Shown here: positions 12,382-17,759 of the stretch, in pieces
Layout: every line of letters starts with the position of its first letter
How positions within the stretch are numbered: the stretch's first letter is position 1
Source: Alphaproteobacteria bacterium
GTDB lineage: Bacteria > Pseudomonadota > Alphaproteobacteria > Sphingomonadales > Sphingomonadaceae
Direction: 5' to 3'
DNA: 17,759 nt
NCBI GenBank assembly: GCA_005882415.1
Contig: VBAE01000238.1
Span: forward strand, 1-17,759
Notes under the pieces: model-generated
What the model saw: only the letters and a program-made list of their open reading frames with translations
Databases searched by the model: none
What the model was told of the DNA's origin: nothing
Program-made: the position numbers and the translations under genes

Positions 12382-14347
12382 ATGGCGGAGGACGAGAACA
12401 GGTTTGAGCCGCGGCTGGGTCGCATGCGCAGCGCGAAGGGGCGGCGGAGCGCTCGTTCGCTCCAGGGTCTCCTTATCGAGCGGTTGGCGCGCGCTGGTCT
12501 GGCTGGGCGGAAGATGCCGTCGATCGCCCGGGAGCCGGCGCGATCGGGCCGCTTCAACGCCCGCGGGCGGGGCGGCCCGATTGCCGGGCGCCTGGGCCAA
12601 GGCTCCGGCTGGTCGCGCGATCCGCTGTCCGGCATGCGGGTGCGAGCGCGGCGGGTGATGGTCAAAGCTCGGGTGGTGAAGCTCCGCGGACCAAAGGCAG
12701 TCGCGGCGGCGGCCGCGCACCTCCGCTATGTGCAGCGCGACGGGGTGACCCGGGAAGGCGAGCAGGGGCGCCTCTATTCGACCTTCACCGACGACGCCGA
12801 CGGCAAGGCTTTCCTGGAGCGCGGAGAAGGCGACCGTCACCAATTTCGGTTCATCGTCTCTCCCGAGGATGGGGCGGCGCTGGAAAACCTCCGCGGGTTC
12901 ACCCGCGACCTTATGGCGAAGATGGAGGAGGATCTTCGGACCAATCTCGACTGGGTGGCGGTCGATCACTTCGACACGGGGCACCCGCACACGCACGTTC
13001 TGGTGCGCGGAGTCACGGAGGATGGAAAGACCCTCAACATCGCCGGCGACTATATCGCGCACGGGATCAGAGGCCGCGCCTCGTAGATCATGACGCGCTG
13101 GCTCGGGCCGCAGAGCGAGCTGGAAGTGAAGGAGCAGCTCACTCGGGAGGTGGACGCAAATCGGTTGACCTCGCTGGACCGGAATCTGCTCGGTCGTGCG
13201 CAGGAAGGCGTGGTGGACCTGCGGTAGGAGCGGGGCGGTTGGGACGGAGAGGGCCTGTACGAGCAGTCCCGACGCGGAGACGACGCTCCGCGATCTCGGA
13301 CGGCGCCGCGATATCATCGCAACCATGCATCGGGCTATGACGGCGGCGAAGCTGACGCGACGGCCGGAGCTCTACGTCATCGACAGCTTGGGGGCCGAGC
13401 CGGCTCCGGTCGTCGGGAGGGTGGTCCATCGCGGGCCGGCGGACGACGAGCACGACCGGCGCTGCCTTGTGATCGACGGGATCGATGGCCGGACCCATTA
13501 CATCGACATCGGCCGGTCAACGGAGCCCACGCCCATCGGCGGCGTGGTTCGCGTCGAGCCGGTGACGCCGCAGCTGCGCAAGGCGGACGTCACGATCGCC
13601 GCCGTCGCTCAGGCGAACGGGGGGAAGTACTCGCTTGAGCACCATTGGGCGCAGGACGACAAGGCCTCCAGCGGATACGTCGAGGCTCATATCCGCAGGC
13701 TGGAGGCGCTGCGGCGCGCGGGCGTCGGCGTTGAGCGCGACGCGGACGGCACCTGGCGTATTCCGCCCGACTACACGGATCAGGTGCTGGAGCATGAAGG
13801 TCGTGCCGCACGCGCCGTGCCCGTCCGCATCCAGGTGCTGGCGCGCCTCGAGCTCTCGGCGGAGGCCGTCAACAACGCGCCGAGCTGGCTCGATGGGGAA
13901 CTGAGGCAGTCGGCGTCGGCGAACATACCGAACCATGGGTATGGCAGCGAAGTCCGCAGTGCCCTTTACCAGCGGCAGCAGTGGCTGATCGAGCAGGGGT
14001 TTGCGGAAGTGCAGGGGGACAAGCTTTTGTTCGCGCCGGACATGGAGGGGAAGCTGAGGCAGCGGGAGTTGCGCGCGGTGGCGGCGCAGCTCAGCAATGA
14101 GCTCGGCCTATCCTTCGATCAGCCAGTGGCGGGAGAGCAGATATCCGGCATCTGCCGGCGCCGGGTCGATACCTCGTCGGGAAGCTACGCACTGGTGGAG
14201 CGATCGCGGGACTTCAGTCTCGTGCCGTGGCGGCCGGAGCTGGAGCGCGCGGTCGGGCGTCAGATCTCTGGCCGAGTTCGGGACAGCGGAGGGATCAGCT
14301 GGACGCTGGGTCACCAACGCACGGGTCCCGAGATCGGAGAAGGATGA
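12382..14347 (+). pseudogene. DUF3363-type relaxase/mobilization nuclease, inactivated
   Basis: The N-terminal part (codons 1-234) carries the VirD2-like relaxase core: VKARVVKLRG, AAHLRYVQRDGVT with candidate Tyr116, RHQFRFIVSPEDG, and the metal-binding triad motif VDHFDTGHPHTHVLVRG (His196, His201 and His203 region). A TAG at 13084 replaces an expected Glu codon after HGIRGRAS. The same frame continues as MTRWLGPQSELEVKEQL to LLGRAQEGVVDLR, then meets a second TAG at 13225. Near 13255-13270 the frame shifts and resumes as SPDAETTLRDLGRRRDIIATM, so a connecting segment of a few dozen residues seems to be missing. The C-terminal DUF3363 region then runs intact to 14347 (DGIDGRTHYIDIG; RQQWLIEQG; SRDFSLVPWRPELER). 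The element has therefore lost its own mobilisation nuclease, unless one acts in trans. Confidence 0.88.
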
Positions 14348-14386
14348 CCTACGATTCTCAGTAATCCCGCGAGGAGTCTCAAGCAA

Positions 14387-14809
14387 ATGAAGGAGCGCAA
14401 GATCCGTCACCAATTCTTCCTTCCAAAGGAAGAGAGTGATCGTGTCGGACGAATTGCCGCTGCGACCGGGCGGTCCCGGTCCGATCTCCTTCGCGAGGCC
14501 TTAGGGGCTTACCTGTCGCGTCGGAATGCTCCGTCAAAAGAAGATGGGATTGAAGCTGCTTTGACGAGACTGGAGCGCCGGGCCGAACGTGTGCAGCGCA
14601 ACGTAGGGCTTCAATGGGAAATCCTGGCGAGGCTGATGCGCCACCAGTTGCAGGTCGCGTCGGGCCTGCCGCGCCCGGACTCATCGAACTTGGCGGCGGC
14701 GCGTGCCGCCTTTGAGCAGATGCTGGACGAAATCTCGGAGCGGCTTGAGGGCAAGGAGCCCGAGCCCAGCCAGGATGGCTCGCTGGAAAAGATCCGGCGC
14801 TTTCACTAG
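14387..14809 (+). CDS. CopG-like ribbon-helix-helix protein, conjugation-associated
   Basis: A 140-residue protein. Residues 3-45 (KERKIRHQFFLPKEESDRVGRIAAATGRSRSDLLREALGAYL) fit a ribbon-helix-helix DNA-binding domain. A long helical region follows (LTRLERRAERVQRNVGLQWEILARLMRHQLQ), probably a coiled coil. In related sphingomonad and other proteobacterial elements such a gene sits just before the trbB-type conjugation genes, where it may regulate them or assist the relaxosome. Here the trb genes do not follow, and the next gene belongs to the methyltransferase cassette. The ATG at 14387 has GAGGAG about 9 nt upstream. The gene ends in TAG and looks intact. Confidence 0.78.
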   Translation: MKERKIRHQFFLPKEESDRVGRIAAATGRSRSDLLREALGAYLSRRNAPSKEDGIEAALTRLERRAERVQRNVGLQWEILARLMRHQLQVASGLPRPDSSNLAAARAAFEQMLDEISERLEGKEPEPSQDGSLEKIRRFH

Positions 14810-14829
14810 AAGCCGGGTAAATCGTGTTA

Positions 14830-14867
14830 TTGCGCAAAAAGTCACTTAGAGGTACACTTAGTGTGTG
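14830..14867 (+). promoter_or_regulatory. Leaderless promoter with tandem CACTTAG operator repeats
   Basis: TTGCGC (14830-14835) and TACACT (14853-14858) are separated by exactly 17 nt, and the GTG start codon begins 7 nt after the -10, at 14865. This fits a leaderless transcript, and there is no Shine-Dalgarno. CACTTAG occurs at 14843-14849 (in the spacer) and 14855-14861 (over the -10), 12 nt apart. The second copy extends to the palindrome CACTTAGTG. This layout suggests autoregulation by the downstream HTH protein. Confidence 0.55.
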
Positions 14868-15194
14868 CCTGTTTATGCTCCCGACAATGATCTCCTGACG
14901 GCCCTCTCGAGCTACGTGCGCGAGGTGCACGGCGGTGTAGTGAAACGGGCGGCGGACACACTGAAGCTTGATTATGTCATGGTGCGGCGGTTCCTGAGGA
15001 GAGGAAGCGCGAAGCCGGAGAACAGGCAGCGCATTCGAGAGGCCCTGAGCAGTGTGCAGTGGGAGGGCGGTAAGGATCGCAACATTGCGCATAGTCTACC
15101 CGTCGATTTCACCCGCTCGATACTAATGCAGTTGCTTCAGGCGCTCGACGCGTACGAGGAGGCAGACCATGCAGTTGATGAAGTTGAGGCGTGA
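14865..15194 (+). CDS. Small HTH protein, candidate controller of the methyltransferase cassette
   Basis: A 109-residue protein starting at GTG 14865. Residues ~24-47 (GVVKRAADTLKLDYVMVRRFLRRG) fit a helix-turn-helix, followed by SAKPENRQRIREAL, which resembles the end of an XRE-like domain. The C-terminal ~45 residues are unassigned and acidic (LDAYEEADHAVDEVEA). The upstream region has tandem repeats overlapping a leaderless promoter, as is common for controller (C) proteins of restriction-modification systems. The end overlaps a 47-codon ORF that leads directly into the cytosine methyltransferase gene. A role as regulator of this cassette is inference; it is longer than classical C proteins and not clearly homologous to them. 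Confidence 0.65.
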   Translation: MPVYAPDNDLLTALSSYVREVHGGVVKRAADTLKLDYVMVRRFLRRGSAKPENRQRIREALSSVQWEGGKDRNIAHSLPVDFTRSILMQLLQALDAYEEADHAVDEVEA

Positions 15195-15312
15195 TGGGAT
15201 CATGCTGAAAGTCCCCCCGGCGCCGTACGCTGCGCCGCGCGACGTGGGCTGCGTGGGTGCGACTGTGGAATCCATTTCGACTGGGAACCATCCGAAGGGT
15301 CCCCGACAGTGA
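15169..15312 (+). CDS. Small ORF (47 aa) coupling the HTH and methyltransferase genes
   Basis: The ATG at 15169 follows a strong GAGGAGG site with 6-nt spacing, inside the end of the HTH gene. The 47-codon frame (MQLMKLRRDGIMLKVPPAPY..., ending NHPKGPRQ) stops at 15312, so that its TGA overlaps the GTG start of the methyltransferase (GTGA). The peptide is basic and proline-rich, without a recognised domain. It may be a true small protein, or a translated spacer whose function is to bring ribosomes to the methyltransferase start by coupling. I found no other use for the good ribosome site. Confidence 0.5.
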   Translation: MQLMKLRRDGIMLKVPPAPYAAPRDVGCVGATVESISTGNHPKGPRQ

Positions 15313-16601
15313 AGTTCATCGACAGCGATTCCTTACTCAGCGGATCAGTGGGTCAGCGCCTCACTCGCGCCGAAACCTCCCAGTCTTTTGGACCCGCTCT
15401 TGCCGACCAGTCCGCCGCCCCCCGGAACCCGGTCGAACTCTCGCCACGACCACCAAAGCTTCTGGTCGCAGGAATTTTCGCGGGAGTCGGCGGATTTGAA
15501 GAGGGATTTAGGCAGGCCGGCCATGCGAGCACGATGCTGTGCGAGTTCGATCCGGCTGCGCGGCACGTTTTGGCTCGGCGGTTCGAAAATACGGAAATCA
15601 CTGAAGACGTTCGGGCACTTACACGACTCCCTGATTGCGCCGTCCTTACTGCGGGATTCCCCTGTCAAGACCTGAGTCAGGTAGGCCGGCGAAGGGGAAT
15701 TGCAGGGCCGAACTCGGGACTGATCGAATCCGTTTTCAAGCTGCTGAAAGAGAGCAGCCGAGGACCGCAATGGGTAGTGCTTGAGAACGTGCCGTTCATG
15801 CTCACTCTCGATGGGGGGCGGGCCATTCGAATGGTGACCAACCGGTTTGAGGAGATGGGCTTCTCTTGGGCTTATCGCACGATCGATGCACGTGCGTTTG
15901 GTCTGCCCCAGCGACGGCGCCGGGTAGTTCTGATTGCATCCCGAGATCACGATCCCCGTCCCGTTTTGCTCACCAATGATGTTGGCGCTCTAGGCCCGGG
16001 CAAGCGCGGCAACTACGCTTGCGGGTTCTATTGGACAGAAGGCAATACGGGACTCGGCTGGGCGGTCGATGCCATCCCACCGCTCAAGGGAGGGTCCGCG
16101 CTCCACATCCCCTCGCCACCAGCAATCTGGTTTCCTAGGCGACGCGCCATTGCCGTGCCGGCGATTGAAGACGCCGAGCGGCTGCAAGGGTTCGAGGCGG
16201 GATGGACCTGTCTCGAAGATTTTGACCACCGAGCAGGGCGGAAGCGCTGGCGGATGGTGGGCAACGCCGTAAGCGTTCCGGTGGCAAAGTGGATCGCCGA
16301 GCGCCTCACCGCGAAGGTCGAGCAGTTCAACGACGAGCGAGCGGAGCCACTGCCTGAGATAGGCAGTTGGCCCAGCGCCGCTTGGGGACGAGGCGCTCGG
16401 CGGGGCAAGGCAGTAGTGTCGGAATGGCCGGTAAGTGAGCCCTCACTGCATCTGGCCTCTTTCCTCACGCACCGCGTGCGGCCGCTGTCAAAGAAAGCCG
16501 CAGGTGGATTCCTCTCGCGCCTAGTGAAGAGCACCTTACGCTACGAGCATGCCTTCCGTGCTGATCTTGAGCATCATGTCGAAAGCTTCAAAGAGGATTG
16601 A
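15309..16601 (+). CDS. dcm: DNA (cytosine-5) methyltransferase
   Basis: A 430-residue C5-methyltransferase that transfers a methyl group from S-adenosylmethionine to cytosine in DNA. Motif I is VAGIFAGVGGFEEGF (53-67). Motif IV with the catalytic Cys119 is LTAGFPCQDLSQVGRRRGIAG. Motif VI is VVLENV (156-161), motif VIII is PQRRRRVVLIAS (200-211), motif IX starts at RLQGF (291), and motif X is MVGNAVSVPVAKWIA (316-330). The target-recognition region between motifs VIII and IX is short (~80 residues). There is a ~48-residue N-terminal tail before motif I and a ~100-residue C-terminal extension after motif X. GTG 15309 overlaps the stop of the small upstream ORF, which supports this start. The vsr gene overlaps its 3' end. 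The target sequence cannot be predicted. Confidence 0.93.
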   Translation: MKFIDSDSLLSGSVGQRLTRAETSQSFGPALADQSAAPRNPVELSPRPPKLLVAGIFAGVGGFEEGFRQAGHASTMLCEFDPAARHVLARRFENTEITEDVRALTRLPDCAVLTAGFPCQDLSQVGRRRGIAGPNSGLIESVFKLLKESSRGPQWVVLENVPFMLTLDGGRAIRMVTNRFEEMGFSWAYRTIDARAFGLPQRRRRVVLIASRDHDPRPVLLTNDVGALGPGKRGNYACGFYWTEGNTGLGWAVDAIPPLKGGSALHIPSPPAIWFPRRRAIAVPAIEDAERLQGFEAGWTCLEDFDHRAGRKRWRMVGNAVSVPVAKWIAERLTAKVEQFNDERAEPLPEIGSWPSAAWGRGARRGKAVVSEWPVSEPSLHLASFLTHRVRPLSKKAAGGFLSRLVKSTLRYEHAFRADLEHHVESFKED

Positions 16602-17013
16602 TGCCTCCGACCCGATCGCGCCCGCGACGAGCCGTCGGATGGCCCGCACCGCGCAACGCGACAATCGCGGCGAGCGCGCGCTGCGGTCGGAGCTACATCG
16701 GCGCGGTCTACGGTTTCGCCTCCATCGCCCAATCGTTCAGGGAACTCGGCGGACTGCGGACGTGGTGTTCGCTGGCGCCAAGTTAGCCGTCTTCGTCGAC
16801 GGCTGCTTCTGGCATGGGTGTCCCGCCCATGGGACCAGGCCCAAGAACAACGCCGCCTGGTGGCGAGCGAAGATAGCCGCCAACATGGCGCGCGACCGCG
16901 ACACCGATTCTCGTCTTGAAGCACTCGGTTGGACCGTCGTGCGCGTCTGGGCTCATGAGGATCCGGTCGCAGCCGCTGATCGTATCGAGGCAATCGCGCG
17001 CCGTTCCGATTAG
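16576..17013 (+). CDS. vsr: Very short patch repair endonuclease
   Basis: A 145-residue Vsr-family nuclease, which nicks DNA next to T:G mismatches arising by deamination of 5-methylcytosine. Visible family motifs are MARTAQRDNRGERALRSELHRRGLRFRLH, then RRTADVVFAGAKLAVFVDGCFWHGCPAHG with the candidate catalytic Asp62. Cys77, His80 and Cys82 are probable zinc ligands. KNNAAWWRAKIAANMARDRDTDSRLEALGWTVVRVWAHE completes the fold. In E. coli Vsr the fourth zinc ligand is a Cys after the VW strand; here His127 is in that place. The start at 16576 is the closest ATG to the conserved region; ATG 16549 is an alternative. It overlaps the methyltransferase gene, so the two are made together. Its stop overlaps that of the convergent helicase gene. 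Confidence 0.92.
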   Translation: MSKASKRIDASDPIAPATSRRMARTAQRDNRGERALRSELHRRGLRFRLHRPIVQGTRRTADVVFAGAKLAVFVDGCFWHGCPAHGTRPKNNAAWWRAKIAANMARDRDTDSRLEALGWTVVRVWAHEDPVAAADRIEAIARRSD

Positions 17014-17759
17014 AGGGCGAAGACGCGGTCTTGTTCGATTAGGGCATTCCAGATCGTGCGATGGGCCACGAAGCCGGTCCAGGTCGCATCTCGGGCACCA
17101 GCGGCAACCGTATCGCAGCCGTGCACGTAGTCGCCGATCAGGCCGGTCACTGATTCGCGCGCGACGATGATGCAGCCGATCTGGTGACGGGACAGCGACA
17201 CGCACCAACGGCCCGCCTCCAGGTCGAACCCAGTCGGAGTGCTCGCGCAGGACAGGGGATGGCGCACGATCGAGATCGGCATCTGGAGGCCCTGCCACCG
17301 CTCTGCCGTGTCGACACGAATTCCGCCCCGGCCGCGCTGGCGCAGCCCGTCGCTGATGGCGCCGCCGGCGATCACGTGCGGATCGATGCAGCCGATGTCG
17401 TTGTCGTCGAGCGCACCATGTCCGATCCATTCGGCTTGCCGCTCGAGCAGGCGGTCGGCGATGGTGGCGATCAGGTCGGCGAGCGCGAGGTCCGCCTCCT
17501 CGTGCGCGGGCGGCGCCCCGGGCAGCGTGATGGCGACCAGGCTCTGACCACCGGCGATCGCGTCGAGGGCCCGGTCAATCACGGGGACGATGCCGGGAAC
17601 GGCGAAGCGGAGCCGCCGATCGTCCGGGTCGACGACGGAGCGGAACGGCAGATCGGGATAGAATGAGGCCTGAACCAGATCCGAGCTGTCGGGAAGGAGC
17701 CGGCGGGTCACGGGCAGGCCGTACACCGGTGTCTCCGGGAAACGATCCAGGACATAGGC
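17010..17759 (-). CDS. SF1-type (DNA2/UPF1-like) helicase or AAA ATPase, C-terminal part (runs off right edge)
   Basis: The minus-strand frame is open from the right edge to a TAA at 17010, giving 249 visible codons. A GTG at 17726 is in frame, but coding continues upstream of it (AYVLDRFPETPV), so the gene is 5'-truncated by the window. The segment GGIRVDTAERWQGLQMPISIVRHPL resembles motif V of superfamily 1 helicases. EAGRWCVSLSRHQIGCIIVARESV resembles motif VI, with Arg in the SRH position. The Walker motifs must lie to the right. It is convergent with vsr (4-nt overlap of stops). Helicases of this kind are frequent partners of methyltransferases in defence islands; the association here is by position only. 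Confidence 0.75.
   Translation of the reverse strand, partial: AYVLDRFPETPVYGLPVTRRLLPDSSDLVQASFYPDLPFRSVVDPDDRRLRFAVPGIVPVIDRALDAIAGGQSLVAITLPGAPPAHEEADLALADLIATIADRLLERQAEWIGHGALDDNDIGCIDPHVIAGGAISDGLRQRGRGGIRVDTAERWQGLQMPISIVRHPLSCASTPTGFDLEAGRWCVSLSRHQIGCIIVARESVTGLIGDYVHGCDTVAAGARDATWTGFVAHRTIWNALIEQDRVFAL

Noticed and set aside
10424..13227. Recoding of TAG (all three in-frame interruptions are amber codons)
   Set aside because: TAG is also the normal terminal codon of intact genes here (GNAT, GlxA-type, DUF2493, CopG-like, vsr), and deletions or a frameshift accompany the stops. Gene decay is simpler.
11797..13326. Very long minus-strand open frame (about 500 codons) opposite the hypothetical gene and the relaxase
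   Set aside because: Its translation is low-complexity, rich in Arg, Pro and Ser, and lies antisense to a recognisable relaxase and the 115-aa gene. It is a GC-driven shadow frame.

Overview
This is high-GC DNA that looks like an alphaproteobacterium of the order Sphingomonadales. The reasons are the family resemblance of many proteins, above all the accessory block (DUF2493/SLOG protein, lone sigma-70 region 4 protein, SSB, DUF3363 relaxase, CopG-type ribbon-helix-helix protein). No rRNA, tRNA, integrase or CRISPR array was seen, so the assignment rests on protein recognition by eye.

Positions 1-7085 look like ordinary chromosome. From the left edge on the minus strand there is the N-terminal part of a PAS/GAF sensor kinase, a GNAT acetyltransferase, and a small membrane protein broken by an internal deletion. 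Next comes a stress-type cluster: an exported DJ-1/PfpI protein, a 35-residue metallothionein-like peptide with nine cysteines, a divergent GlxA-type regulator (DJ-1 domain plus AraC HTH), and a minus-strand operon of a FixH/YtkA-like protein, a di-haem cytochrome c peroxidase and an isonitrile-hydratase-like DJ-1 protein. Three DJ-1-fold genes within about 3.1 kb, around a metal-binding peptide and next to a haem peroxidase, suggest a metal or electrophile/oxidative stress locus (inference).

Positions 7086-7860 hold two small unknown proteins, one with a Cys/His metal-site pattern. Positions 7861-14809 look like a decaying integrative or conjugative element. A DUF2493 gene and ssb each follow a long structured GC-rich leader. 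The two leaders share an exact 39-base repeat at almost the same distance from the start codon. Between them lie a sigma region 4-like protein and a nucleotidyltransferase-HEPN gene interrupted by an amber stop. After ssb come a hypothetical gene, a gene-poor stretch that could hold oriT, a DUF3363 relaxase pseudogene with two amber stops and a frameshift, and a CopG-like gene.

Positions 14810-17759 are a DNA-modification/defence cassette. A small HTH protein appears to be read from a leaderless promoter overlapped by two CACTTAG repeats. It is followed without gaps by a 47-codon ORF, a cytosine-5 DNA methyltransferase and a Vsr endonuclease, all overlapping or translationally coupled. The C-terminal part of a convergent SF1-type helicase enters from the right edge, and its stop codon overlaps that of vsr. 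The HTH gene is a candidate controller of the cassette. The remaining genes, and any cleavage component, would lie beyond the right edge.
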